Shown: in pieces, positions 23,296 to 35,700 of the stretch
Numbering within the stretch: the first letter of the stretch is position 1
How the letters are laid out: each line of letters starts with the position of its first letter
Assembly: GCA_037953625.1 (NCBI GenBank)
Contig: CM075650.1
Coordinates: 121,069,706 to 121,133,705 of the forward strand
Direction of reading: 5' to 3'
DNA: 64,000 nt
DNA from: Crotalaria pallida
Lineage: Eukaryota > Streptophyta > Magnoliopsida > Fabales > Fabaceae
Program-made: the position numbers and the translations under genes
Notes under the pieces: generated by a model
The model's input: the letters and a program-made list of their open reading frames with translations, nothing else
Told to the model about the DNA's origin: nothing
The model's database searches: none

Positions 23296-23574
23296 ATATA
23301 TATATATATATACACACTAAAGATCCCGGTTCATTTTAAAAAACTCAATCGTGATCATATACACTAAACATCCCAAATCATTATTAAAAATCAACAGTGA
23401 TCATATATGCTATTGATCTCAGTTCCTTGTTTTTTATTGATCCTGGTTCCATGTTTTCTAAAACAACTGGGATCATAAGAATCAGACTTGTTATACCAGG
23501 GGATACAATCCCGGTTCGGAATCGGGATCAATAGGCATGCGGAACCGGGATCTTTTAGCTATTCTGTTGTAGTG
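23296..23574 (-). mobile_element. Second CACTA terminus with GATCCCGGTT subterminal repeats
   Basis: On the minus strand it starts CACTACAACAGAATAGC, a CACTA-type end, followed by several GATCCCGGTTC motifs and variants in both orientations. The inner end is a TA microsatellite next to the long LTR remnant. No transposase is present, and the motif differs from the CACTA end at 13373, so this is another family. Confidence 0.65.
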
Positions 23575-23575
23575 A

Positions 23576-24792
23576 ATGGAAAACATCACGACACCATCCG
23601 ATCGATCAAGTAATAGTTGATATCTCAAAAAGTGTAAGTACTTGTAATTCTCTTAGTAACCTGTGTAATCATATGGCATTCGTTTCTCAAGTGGAGCCTA
23701 AGAATATTTTTGAAGCTTCAATTGATGAACATTGGCTGCTAACTATGCAAGAAGAATTAAACCAATTTGAAAGAAATCAGGTTTGGGAACTTGTTCCTAG
23801 GCCTGATTCTCATCAAATTATTGGAACAAAATGGATTTTAAAAAACAAACTTGATGAGGCTGGTATAATTATTCGAAATAAAGCTAGATTGGTTGCACAA
23901 GGCTACAACCAACAAGAGAGGATAGATTATTATGAAACTTTTCCCCCTGTTGCTAGGTTGGAAGTCATTAGGTTGCTATCAGCTTTTGCATGCGCTTTAA
24001 ATTTTAAATTATATCAAATGGACGTAAAGAGTGTCTTTCTTAATGGTTGTATAAACGAAGAAGTGTATGTTAGCCAACCTCCCGGTTTTGAAAATTTTGA
24101 ACATCATGATTATGTTTTTAAATTGAAAAAAAGGCTCTTTATGGTCTCAAACAAGCTCCTAGAGCATGGTATGAGTGTTTGAGCAAATTTTTATTAGAAT
24201 AGGATTTTGAAAGGGGGAAGGTTGACAACACACTTTTTATCAAAAAGAAAGGAAAGGACATTCTTCTAGTCCAAATTTATGTTGATGATATTGTTTTTGG
24301 TGCTACTAATGAAACCTTTTGCAAAGAATTTTCGAGTATAATGCAAGAAGAGTTTGAGATGTCTATGATGGGCAAACTCAATTTCTTCCTTAGATTACAA
24401 ATCAAACAATCAAAGAATGGATTTTTCATTAGCCAAACAAAGTACTGCAAGGAACTATTGAAAAGATTTGGCATGGACAAGGCCAAGGTAGTAGCAACAC
24501 CAATGAGCACCGCATGCTACCTAGACAAAGATGAAGGAGGTAAACCAGTTGAACTCACAAAGTATAGAGGTATGATCAGTTTCCTTCTTTATTTAACAGT
24601 AAGTAGGTCAGATATTATGTTTAGTGTATGCATGTGTGTACGATTTCAAGCGAATCCAAAAGAAACGCACTTGGTTGCTGTCAAAAGGATAATGAAATAT
24701 TTATCTAGCACAACTGGTATGGGTTTATATGGTATCCCAAAGGTTCCATTTGTAACCTTGTTGGGTATTCCGATTCTATTTTTGTTGAGTGT
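23576..24792 (+). pseudogene. Sirevirus (Ty1/copia) Pol, reverse transcriptase segment
   Basis: The segment contains the Ty1 RT region from upstream of KWILKNKLDEAG through YQMDVKSVFLNG, the YVDD box near 24270, and the RT C-terminal part. Wording around GKVDNTLFIKKKGKDILLVQ is characteristic of Sireviruses. It is inactive: there is a one-base insertion in an A-run near 24125-24131, an in-frame TAG near 24198, and a further frame change near 24740. The 5' part of the element (5' LTR, gag, protease, integrase) is absent, and the left edge abuts the CACTA end. The frame is cut at 24792 by the solo LTR and resumes at 28384. Confidence 0.85.
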
Positions 24793-25187
24793 TGTGACAC
24801 CCTTCCAGATTATCCAAAAATAATATAGTACTTAAGCTATAATAGTGGATAATATATGGACTTGTGAGTATTAAGAAAATAACTGAAAGTAAAATTTTCT
24901 TTTTAAAGCGGGTGCACAAATCAACACTTGGAATTCTTGGAGAATAAACCCTAAGGCATTACAAAACAGTTGTATCGAATTCGACGATTTTTAAAACCTT
25001 TTCAAAAGTTGGGTAACATTTGTCTTTTGGAATCGTATTTATATCATAGAAAATAACTGAAGCTACCCTTACTTTAATTGATAAAACTGATACCATCAAA
25101 TAGTTTTCACAGCCGAACTCTCAAATAGATTAAATTAGAGTAAGCGGAAATTATCGGACTATGCCTTGGATAGGAATATAAACATAG

Positions 25188-25191
<4 letters not shown>

Positions 25192-25220
<29 letters not shown>
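25192..25220. repeat. TA microsatellite
   Basis: An uninterrupted TA run of about 14 units lies within the solo LTR and is likely length-variable. Confidence 0.9.
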
Positions 25221-25224
<4 letters not shown>

Positions 25225-26744
25225 GTCATGAGTACATAGCCCAACATCAGAGTCTCCAAGATCCAAAACATACAAGTCCATAAACAGATCTACATAGCAG
25301 TGTAACCAAAACCCTAGAGTACCCAAAAGTATATTTACAACATATATACATAGCCAAAATATAAACTCCAAGGGTGGTCACGTAGATCCGGTAGCATCAG
25401 ATGTAGTAGTAGTAGTAGTAGCATCAGTCTCTAAGAACAAAGGTAGTAGCATCATCATCATCACAGCAGCAGCAAAGTATCCTCCACAGCCTCCACACAT
25501 CGGATCCTCTGATCCGCATCATACACCATACGCACATACCTAGGGATCATCGTCCCTCCAATCACTCCCAGTAGAATGCATGACAGGCTCGCTCCCACTC
25601 TCGTCCTCCACTGGATCCTCCTCGATCTCATCCGAGGGAGAGTGTACCCTACCACTGAGTACCGGGTCAGGTGATGGTGAAACCCTGACTGGACTCCTCG
25701 GATCAGAAGGGGGAGTCTCCTCGCGGACGACTCTCGAAGTAAAAGGGTGTGACGGGTAGGTTGAAAATAAAAACTATGATACGAGCGAGCTGGTCGTGTG
25801 GGAGGTGGTCCATGGTAAGTATAAAAGAGGGGTACGTGCATAGTGTACATGATGGGAATCCTAAATCTACGAGGATGAAACCGGACCATCGAGTTGGGAT
25901 GGTAGAAGATAACCTCTACCTCTCCCTCAAAGACCGCTCAGTGATCCTCGTAGATCCATATGCCACTAAAAAGTGGCCGGATCTCGACGCAAGCGATGTA
26001 ACGTGACATCACCTACAAGGGCATAGGGGTAAGCATTTCTATACACATAATCAACAGAGTATAAATTTTCACAATATGAATATGTAAATGTGCAACAATG
26101 AACAACAATCACATTTAGCACTTAGCAGTTATTGAATGCAATTAGGATGCTCATACTTGTTTCATTTATCACACTTAATTCAAATAAGTGGCATGATGCA
26201 TGAATCTAGCTCTCATGCCTATCTCCATCATTCTATGTCACTCTTTGACGTCCATCCCTGACAACCCAGCACTCACCAGTGCGTTGTATTCCTAGGTATA
26301 CAACAGTTCGTACATTCACCAAGAATGTACACGACAAGCTTGGAATCAATGCCACCCGAGCAATGTTATAACGTGCCACCCGAGCAACGTACCGTCATCC
26401 AAACGGCCCATCATCCAAATGGTATAACCGTATCGGCATCCACTCAGCCGACCACGTCAACGACGTGTCATCAAGCAAGCGTATTGGCACTCCCAGAGGC
26501 CCTCCTCATGTTATGAAAACATGATAAACGACTTACCATCCAAACTCCAAATGAATGCATCATTTTTAAGATTGAAGGAAATTGATTAATATATTACATG
26601 CCACCTAGGCACATTCCGTCATCCAAACAGTGTATCCATATTAATCAATTCCTCTTAAGTTCAGATCCCTTGGATTATGGTTATGAAATCCTTAACCAAT
26701 TGAGTTAGAATTGAAAATGGTGTTTCTCAGGTTCTGGGTAAATT

Positions 26745-27070
26745 ACTCGAGTATAATTCAGCATACTCGAGTGTTTTTCAACTTTTCCAGATTACTCGAG
26801 TGTACTTAGGGTTACTCGAGTGTTCGTGACTTTCTGAGGATTTGGGTTTCAAATTCAATAAATTACTCGAGTAGTTCATGGGTTACTCGAGTGTTCATCA
26901 TGATTTCCAGGATACTCGAGTCACCCCTGCATTACTCGAGTGGTTTGCCTTAACATGTCCTCAGGTCTTGCTCGATACTCGAGTACCAGACACAATACTC
27001 GAGTGTTCTTGCTCAAATTACATTGTTTTACAAACGTTTTACTCGAGTACCTGGTCTAATACTCGAGTGT
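26745..27070 (+). repeat. Array of ACTCGAGT palindromes in the solo LTR
   Basis: Eleven or twelve exact ACTCGAGT octamers, each usually preceded by AT or T, occur in about 325 nt, often in pairs spaced about 20-25 nt apart. Two more lie near 28108-28132. It is a strong non-random feature of the LTR, possibly a binding site array. Confidence 0.9.
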
Positions 27071-28383
27071 TTCGCAGCAGAAAACACTGAAATCTTAGTT
27101 TCAACATACCATTTTCATTTCTACTCATTTCCAGTCCATTCCAAGGATCAACAGAGTTAACATATCATAATTTGAACATGCGACAACATTCATTTCATAT
27201 CAAATAACAGATTTGACAGAGAATCAACCATTAATGCATAATATACTCAATTTGGCAACTCAATACCTCAAATTGCAAAATAAACATCACACTCATGAAA
27301 CAATGGTCATTTAAGCTTGCATGCATGATTTAGAACTTGCTCAACACAGTTTTAGAGCATGACTTGGTCTCCAAACCAAAGTTCCTATTCAATCTAAGCC
27401 CTTAGAGCCTCTTGGTGGCTCTCTAATGCATTTAATGGAATTTAAACTCTATCTAGTGTACGAAATTTACTTCCCCTTACCTCTCAGACGTGAATCAAAC
27501 AGAGAATTCCAAAGAAAAGCTCCACAGCACCAAAAATCACTTTAAGCACCAACATGCAGAGCAGTTTTGAGTGCACCACCAAAATCGAATTGGTTCACCC
27601 ATGAAACCAAGATAAGAATTGGGGAAAATTAGATTTCTAGACTCTATACAACATAATCTAACTAAAGGAATCGAATTTGAGACTCAGGGATTCGTGAGCT
27701 TACCACAATCAATGATCAAAGTGAGCTCCCAGAACTGATGACAGCAAACAAACCTTGACTTCCCAACTTCGATTCTAACAGCACACTCACTCTCAGCTCA
27801 CAATCTTTATGTCTATACAGAGCTCGTGATGTGAGCTTTGTATTGGTGTATAATTTGTGATTTGAAACTGAACACAGAGGGAGAATCGAAGAATACAATT
27901 TCAGAACCCTAACTTGAGCAAGTTTCACAATTCCATCAACAAAGTCTTCAATCTTGTTGATGAAGGGCTTAAATAGACATGGAGGGTGTTCATGCGTGAC
28001 GACACGCCACCCAGGGTGTTGGCAAGGAGACGATTTCGTGTCAACGACATGGAATCGTTCATGGTGACTCATCAAACGCACTAACTCGTGCAACTCTGTC
28101 CAGAATACTCGAGTATTCCAGAAAATACTCGAGTTGTTTGCCCAGTTTTTGAAAAATAATTATTTTATTTACTTTCCCTCCAAAATCTTTCCTATATTTG
28201 CTTCTAGGTCCCAGCCCAGGGACTAATATGCAAAAATACCCATTTCATGCATAAATATATTTATTAAAATAAATTCTAATAATATAAACACAGGTTTTAA
28301 TCAAAGATTAAAAATAGAAATAATAAACTTTATAATTAATATTCCATTAATCCAGGATTAAAATTTTGGGGTGTTACAAGTGT

Positions 28384-28824
28384 AAAATAGATAGGAAAAG
28401 CACGAGCGGCACTTGTCATCTTTTAGGCAGTTCTTTAGTGTCTTGGGCTAGTAAGAAGCAGTCTAGTGTAGCCTTATCTACGGCTGAGGCTGAATATGTC
28501 GCTGCGGGTAGCTGTTGCGCACAAATCTTATGGTTAAAACAACAACTCCTAGACTTTGGTGTAAGTCTAGATCACATTCCCATCAAATGTGATAACACTA
28601 GTGCAATTAACATTACCAAAAACCCAGTGCAACATTCACGCACAAAGCACATAGAGATTCGTCATCATTTTATTCGTGATCATATAGCTAAAGGTGATTG
28701 TGTGATTCAGTATGTGGACACCACTAAGCAGTTAGCTGATATCTTCACGAAACCGCTTCCGAAAGAAAGCTTCTTTTATATTCGTGAAGAACTTAGCTTA
28801 ACTTGCGCATCACTTGTCGAATGA
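28384..28824 (+). pseudogene. Sirevirus RNase H, C-terminal part of Pol
   Basis: This continues the RT segment across the solo LTR with CKIDRKSTSGTCHLLG and VALSTAEAEYVAA, the Ty1 RNase H core, and ends with DIFTKPLPKESF, the normal Ty1 Pol C-terminus, then a stop. This half has no break in frame. Confidence 0.88.
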
Positions 28825-29207
28825 ATATTTGACATGCATATTTGTTCCCTTGTTATTATTAATGTATCTATTCAATGTTTCGGGGGGAGTAGTGTGCATT
28901 TTATATCCCAAGTGTTGCTTATGTCTTCCCTCCATTTTTTATGTTGACAAAAGGGGGAGAAAAATTTTGAGATGATGACTCATATGGGACGAAGAAGCTT
29001 ATGAAGTATATTTGAATATTCTATTCTATATTTATCTTAACCATTTTTGCAGGGGGAGTTTATCATGTATTTTATTGTATTCCCTGTCTTTCGATTAAAT
29101 TTCCTAGTTAGGCGGAAGTATTGGATTATACTGTTATATATATTTGCTTGGTTAACGCTTGTGATACAGATATTCAGAATGAGTTTGTCATCATCAAAAA
29201 GGGGGAG
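28825..29207 (+). promoter_or_regulatory. Sirevirus 3' region with repeated polypurine tracts
   Basis: Four AGGGGGAG-type tracts occur at about 28881, 28951, 29051 and 29199. The last abuts the LTR start. Multiple polypurine tracts upstream of the 3' LTR are a described Sirevirus hallmark. Confidence 0.75.
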
Positions 29208-30743
29208 TGTTGGAAGTCAAGCTTTCTCATGGATGTAATAGAGTTTTGCTAGAAGTTTTCTAGAAGAAGGTTTTGATGATAACAAACAAGCTCTTTCAAG
29301 CATCAAGTGCATTCAAGCTCAAGGCTCAAGGCTCAAGCAAGCAAATAGATTAAGTTAAGCTTTGCTCATAGGAAATGTTGTAAGGTAATGTAGTTAATCT
29401 TTTTCCAAGTTCATAAGGCCAAAAAGTTTTTCAAAGATAAGGAGAAGAAAAGAACCTTATTATGAAATCGTTTTTAAGTTAGATTTTCAGCTAAAAATGT
29501 TTTTGAAAACCTATGGTTACACTCTCTGCTTTAGAAAATTAATTTTATGAAAATAAGCAGAAGTAATCGATTACCTTCCCTGGATAATCGATTACTATGT
29601 TTCTGAGTTGTGACCTAGGAGTTTTTATTGAAAATAACTGATTACTGTTTTTGATACCTTCCTTACAGGAGTTGTTAATCGATTACTTTGTTTTAAATAA
29701 TCGAGTACTTTCTTAAAAATGAATTTCACTATTTTTCAGAGAAAGAAGATAATCGATTACCTCCTTCAAGTAATCGATTACCTTTAAGTTTTATTGAAAT
29801 CCATGTCAGAATCAATCTTAAATGTTTCAAGATTTGTCTTTACATAATTGATTCTGATTTATTTTCAAAATTCGAATTTAAATAATATTTTGAAATAATT
29901 CCTTTTTTGTTTTAAGAATCAAATCTTGGATTTATTTCTTAAATCTTTTTTATTTGTTTTTGACTTTAAAACCTATTATTCTATTTTAATTCTGAAATCT
30001 TTTTTATTTGTTTTTGTATTACAAAGAGTATCTTTATTTATTTGAATTCCAAAAACATTTCATAATCCTAGTTTTTCTTTTTTTTTCTGATCAACACGTT
30101 CTTCCTATTTTTCTTCTCTCAAAAAACACGTTCTTCATTGTTCATACATTTTTATGAAGAGAAAACCTTCTTGGCCTTATCACTTGTGAATTAAACTAAA
30201 TTGCTATAGTGCTTAATTATTGTATCTATGTTATCAAGAACACAACATATTTGTATCGCTCTCATATTCTCATATTGAAACCATAGTTTTAGGGAGTGGA
30301 TCCATTAGTGGAACGTGTGGCACGTTCTTAGGGTGAGGAACCCTTGTGTGATTTTTGAGGTCCCTAGAGAACGGAGGTTCCTAGTAGTGTGCGGGGTGCT
30401 CTTGGTTGTAATTGGGTGCGGCTCAATTCAAAGGAAATAAAAAGCTCAAGCGAGTCGCTTGGGGACTAGACGTAGGTCTTTCGCTGGAAAGACTGAACCA
30501 GTATAAAATTGGTTTGTGTGTTCCTCTCCCCTATCTCTTTTATTTTCCACATTATTTTTGATTAAATTGTTTCCGCGCTACTCTATTTATTTTTATTTTT
30601 ATCACTTCGCCTAATCGCTCAAATAATTAATCTCTCCTTAAAACAAATTTTTTAAAACGTTCGAGTAATTTTCAATAAATTAATAAAACTTGATTCACCC
30701 CTCCCCCCCCCCCCCTTCTCGAGGTTTGAGGCCGATTCTAACA
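29208..30743 (+). repeat. 3' LTR of the Sirevirus
   Basis: It starts TGTTGGAAGTCAAGC right after a polypurine tract and ends CGATTCTAACA, 1,536 nt. Between 29560 and 29790 it contains five exact and two or more variant AATCGATTAC palindromes. A C-run lies at 30702-30714. The 5' LTR is not in the window. Confidence 0.8.
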
Positions 30744-30940
30744 CTATATCTAATAAATGGTGGCATGGCTTTACATCATTTTTGAATGATAACCATCACC
30801 CTGGAGGGAGAATTATGTTGTTTTCAAATCATGATCTATGTTATGTGAAGATTGTCAAGGCCTCTGCTCAACATGTTCTGTTTGAGGTAATCATAGATAA
30901 GAATACTTTCCTCTATTCAGTAATATATGCTTTTAATAAA
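30744..30940 (+). pseudogene. LINE (L1-type) ORF2 endonuclease fragment, left part
   Basis: The frame encodes PGGRIMLFSNHDLCYVKIV and VIIDKNTFLYSVIYAF, which match the AP-endonuclease region of plant L1-type LINEs. It joins the frame at 41276 across the PMD-carrying LTR element. The left edge is cut by the Sirevirus LTR. Confidence 0.7.
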
Positions 30941-32239
30941 TGTTTCTGACCGCTTTGTGCGATAATGATGATTTAATTAAAAGAGATAATGGGTTCGTAA
31001 ACTTCGTGAAGCTTTAGGCTTTCATTATGTCAAGACGAGGTACTGAGGGGTTTATACAAGGAAATGGCTCCCACTTTTATGGTTTCTTTTATAGAGAAAG
31101 GAGTGTGCGCTTTGGCTTTACACTCCTTTTACGTTATTGTAGTTTCAGAAGGGGAGCTTCCTTTCCTCTTTGTTGTACGCCCTCCGTGTTGTAGCCGTCG
31201 TTGGTTGTGGAATTTCGGGTATTCTGACCTCCTCGTCTTGGCTCCTAGGATGATTGCTGGAGGCGCACGCCTTCTGGCTTTTCCTCCTTTTCTGTTCCTC
31301 CTTTGTTGTTTATTCTGCCTCTTGCTTCTTCATGGCAATCCTCCATTTCTCAGAGGGAGGAGCTTTTGAGTCTTTTGTGCATATTGTGTGTACTGTGTTG
31401 CAACTATGATTGCTTTGAGGTATTGCTCCTCTTGCCTTCTGGCGTTTCTCGGCCTTTGGGAGGGGGTGGCTCTTGGGGCTCTGCTTCTCTGTGTTTTCTT
31501 ATATTGTGTATATTGTGTCGTTTCCCCCTTTTCTCCGGTGCCTTTTTACCTCTTAGGGGGACGCCGTTCTCTTCTAGGGAGTTTCTTCCCCTTGAGGCTC
31601 TTTCTCCCCCTCCCGGAGTCCTTGCTTTCCTCTTCTTTTCTTTCTTTTATTTATAGTGGTGTCTTGGACCAGTGATCTCTGTTCGCTTCCCTTCGTCCGT
31701 TGGTTAATGACCGCCTGCATCATGTGTCCAGAGCATCTTTCCAGTGGTTTTGTCTTCTTTGCCATTCTTGGCTTTGGTATTTGATGATTACGGGGAAGGA
31801 GAGGACTCCAAGTCTTACTCCCCTTAGCTTTGCCTTGGATAGATAAAAGATTCTCTCTTGACTTCCTCTGCAAGCCGCTAGAGCTTCAGATAGCTATGAC
31901 GCCTTCGGCTGGTCATGAGTGCGCCTTCCACGGGTTCTTACTCCCGGATCGCCTTTACTTATTACGATATTCTCTTCGGTTTTTTGTGGCATCTGGGGCG
32001 CCTTGAGATAGCACATGGCATTCCTTGCCGTCAACATGCTTCACTCTTTGCTCTGGATGTCTTATCGAGAATGGTCGCCTTGGTGATCGTCGCCTTGGGC
32101 GTGTGTCGCCTTGGGCAATTCCTAGGGTTGGCGCACCTTTCTCAGCGTCTTTAATACTTTGTTTTTTGTTTGACAACTCCTGGGCCCTTATGTGATTTGG
32201 GCCTTATGATTTGGGCTACCAAATATTGAGGTATCAACA
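30941..32239 (-). repeat. Left LTR (3' LTR in element sense) of the PMD element
   Basis: This is a direct repeat of 39972-41270. On the minus strand it starts TGTTGATACC and ends CAGAAACA. Several long reading frames on the plus strand recur in both LTRs and appear to be chance frames in GC-richer DNA. Confidence 0.93.
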
Positions 32240-32252
32240 ATTGCCCCCTTTG
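32240..32252 (-). promoter_or_regulatory. Polypurine tract of the PMD element (minus strand)
   Basis: On the minus strand GCAAAGGGGGCAAT lies directly before the TG of the LTR. With the PBS at the other end it establishes minus-strand orientation. Confidence 0.75.
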
Positions 32253-32794
32253 CAGTGAGAGGGGAAGAATTTCATTCTCAGTGCAAATCCTATTTTTGTG
32301 CTTTTTGCTTGTTTCCTCTTTTCTTGACTCTTCATTCTTTGTTCTTTCGCCTCTTGTCGCGTCTTTCAGCGTCGCCCTCGATTTCTGGGAAGGCGTACAC
32401 CAAGGGACGCCTCTTTATCGCGGGTACCCTTTGCGTTTCTCCGGCTTCGCTCACTGCTTGGCAGCTTCTGCTTTGAATTTCGAAACCCAGTGGGGTCTTG
32501 TCAACGGGCCCTCACTGTGAGTCTTTTGGTTTTTTCTTCCCTCCATTCTTCTGCTGCGCTCCACGTGTCGTTAGGGGGAAGAGGCAAATATCCTTCAGCT
32601 TGCACGTTTTCCCACATCCCCCCTTTTCACTCCTTCTTTCGAAACTCCCTTAAAACTTTTCAGTTTTCTCCTTTACTTCCACTCGTTCTCTTTCTTCTTC
32701 GTGTCTTTGTTGTCTGAAACTTCTAAGAAAAACTTTCCTCCGTTACTTCTCTGCTTTCTTGTTTCCCTGTTCATCTCTTGCGTTTGCCATTATT

Positions 32795-35700
32795 ATGTCG
32801 AAGTCAAAAGCTATTGCTAACCCTGCGGTCGGAAGTGCTTCCTCGAGTTCTGAGGAAGAGATTCAGCTTCCAGGCCCCATCTCTTACTGCTTCATGCGAG
32901 AGCTTCCTTGCCCCCGCTCTTACCCTGTTGAACCGGGGTACCGTCGCTGGGCCACGGAGGTGAAGGCGGACTCGCCCTCTGGTCCCGATTCGGGCGATTT
33001 TACTGCTGGCTCATCTTCCAAAGCCACGGTGGTTTCTGAGGAGGACGCCGAACTCATTTCTTCTCCCTCGTACAGTAAGTACCATTGCGCTCTGGGCTCC
33101 TCATTACTCCGTTCCTGCCTTCTCCGCTTGGAGTTCCCATGGGTGGATGTGAACTTCAATGTTCGCGTGGGAGGCACCGCTGGATGGCATGAGTGGGTCG
33201 ACCACGTTTTTGCTACTGATGCCGCTTTCATGGCTGTTTTGGAGAAGGCGGGGATTGCTGTTGCCATCAAGGCGTCGCCTAGACTCGGTACCAACCGCAA
33301 ACCCAGTGATCTGTTGATGTTGGTGCAGCGCTGGTGTTCCTCCACCCACACCTTTCTGACGTCATGGGGAGAGTTTACCCCAACACTTGAAGATGTGATC
33401 ATACTTCTTGATCTTCCCGCTTTTGGAGATGCAAACCTTGATGTGGAGAATTTTGATGAGCAATTTTCTGAGTTGTCGATGCAACTGAAAGTCGCTTCGG
33501 CTCTGAGCGCCAAGTATTCTCGGGACCTCTTCAAGCGAAGGCGCGCCTCATATGCTAAGGGCTCCTCTTCTCAACGGGTGAGGGGCACTGGGAACTTGGT
33601 TCCTAAGAGTCGAAGAGCTAGTCAACGTTCCTCTGTTAAGTACACCTTTGCTTGCTGGATTCGCTATTTCTTCGGCGATTTCCATGATGGTAAATTCCAA
33701 TCCGGACCTGTCACTGATGCACGCCTCTGCCGTGCCGCTTTTATCGCCTTCTGGCTTAGCCGCTATGTGTTTCCTGGACCTCCATGGGAGTCTGTAAGCC
33801 CATGTGTATTTCTTTTCGCTTGTCTCTTGGCGGAAGGTACACGCCTTCCTCTCGCTTCATTTTACCTAGGCGGCTTGTACGCTCGCCTAGATCAGGTATC
33901 AGTTCAGATGCGCATATCTCATGGGCGCTTTCCAATCAATTCTTATATCGACTTGACATTTCTCCAGTATTTTCTGTTTGAGCGTTTTTATGCATATGGC
34001 CCTGTCAAACTTCCTCTTTCCACTGGTGCTGCTGGCTTGGACCCTCGTTCATGGTGTTGGACGAGAGGATCTCCAAGAGAACCCCTCATTTCTCTCATTG
34101 ATTCAGAAGACCAATTCTTGTTCCGTCCTTATTCGGACCTCCCGCATCTCCTTTATGATGAAGATACTTTTCCCACAAGAAACAATGCTGCCACCCCTTT
34201 CGAAGGGGCCTTTGATTTATGGAAGATGATTCTCTCTTCTCGCTGCTTGCCCGGTTTTGTTCCTCTGGACAGCAGGAGTGATCATGGTGGAGCCCTTTGG
34301 CCCTGTGTATACCATCCTAATCGGGTGGCCAGGCAATTTGGGCGTGATCAAGCCCCCTGTGTTCTCAACATTGAGCAGGCCCAGGCAGAAGATTTGGTCA
34401 AAGCGCTTCTCTTTGATGCGGCTCCTGGAGTTCCTGATTTTGCTCCCGTTTATGTTTCTCCCTCTCGTGTCGGAGGCGTTTTAAGTTCTTGGCTCGTTTC
34501 CCATGAAGACATTTTGCGACACCTTTGGGATTTCGAAGCTTCTCCTTCGCATCTCATCCCTTCCTTGCTGCCTATAGTGTACAGCGATCCTTATTTTTGC
34601 ACTTCCATGAAGAAAGCTACTGGTAAGCATCTTGGCCATTTTTCATTTTCGTTGCTTTTTCTTTTCTTGCTTTGCACTCAACTTGTACTTGGTTCTGTTT
34701 TCAGCTGAGGGGGTTTCGCCTAGCCGCAGAGTTGCTGCGTCTCCTTCCGTTGCCCCCAGGCGAAGCAAAAGGAAAGCCTCTTCTGTTTCCAAGTCTTCTG
34801 TTCGAGGCGGTAGTAGTAGCGCCGTTGATTCTAGCAAAAGGAGGAAGGCAACTGCAGCCGTTCCTACTCGTCGGTCTAGCCGCCTTCGTTCTTCCGGCAT
34901 TCGTATTGCTCCTTCTTCCCCAATCCATGTGGACTTGGTTGAAGATGACCCTGCTGAAGCTAATTCTGATGATTCTTTCTTGTCTTGTGATGTTTCCGCC
35001 GAAAGCGGTGGAGCTGGGGATCATTTTCCAGGTTCCGTTTCTTGCTCTTTTATTTTCTTCTAACTTTTCAGTTTGCTTTGCTTGGATAGTTCCATAGCGT
35101 CACTGATTCCCTTTTCTTTTCTTTTTGAGTGCAGGCGGTGCTGATGGTCATTCATTGGCGTCGCTTTCGTCCCAGTCTCCTGAGGACACTCCTGCTGTTT
35201 CGCTTGCTTCTGATCATGAAGATTTTATGAATCTCTTTTGTCAACCTTCAGCTGGTGGGGGTGCTGCCCTTTCTGATTCTGTTGCTAGTGGCAGTTTCGA
35301 CTTAACGTCTCCAATTGGCACTCCAAAGAGTGTTCCTGTTTCTCCCAAGGGTGCGCCTTTGAAGGCCCCTTCAGGTATTGTTGCTGCTGATATTATCTAT
35401 GAACTTGTTTCTGATGTTCCAAGACCTGAAAACGTGCTTGGTGAGGTAGGTGCTGCAGTTGATGCTCCTGCCCCCTTAGAGAGTCAAGCCGCTGCACACT
35501 TGGTTTCTTTAGCTGATAAGGGGAAGGCTCCTGCTGTGAGGGCGAGTCACGCCTCCGCCTCCCCAGGCTCTTCTTTAGTTCGTAAGTATTTTCTTTCTTG
35601 AGCTGGGATTTTTCTTTTCTTTCTGAATTCCTGTCTTATCATTTCTACATGTGCTGCTATGTGCTTTTGCAGCTTAACTTCCTGAAGATGATCAAGCTTT

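Larger units (their letters stand above)
24793..28378 (+). mobile_element. Solo LTR, 3.6 kb, inserted in the Sirevirus
   Basis: It begins TGTGACACCC and ends GGGTGTTACA. The 5-bp duplication AGTGT lies at 24788-24792 and 28379-28383. The interrupted Sirevirus RNase H frame reads on across the insertion when the unit and one duplication are ignored. There is no PBS, polypurine tract or retroviral coding domain inside, so it is a solo LTR left by recombination rather than a whole element. Its termini and length resemble Tekay/Del chromovirus LTRs. The strand is taken from similarity to the remnant at 19966-23295. Confidence 0.85.

Noticed and set aside
25461..25889. 142-residue minus-strand frame in the solo LTR
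   Set aside because: It lies wholly inside the LTR, has no recognisable domain, and the opposite strand is equally open. Treated as a chance frame in a GC-richer patch.
31064..32176. Several 70-120 residue frames on both strands that recur at 40095-41207
   Set aside because: They are duplicated because they lie in the two LTRs of one element. No domain was recognised and frames are open on both strands.
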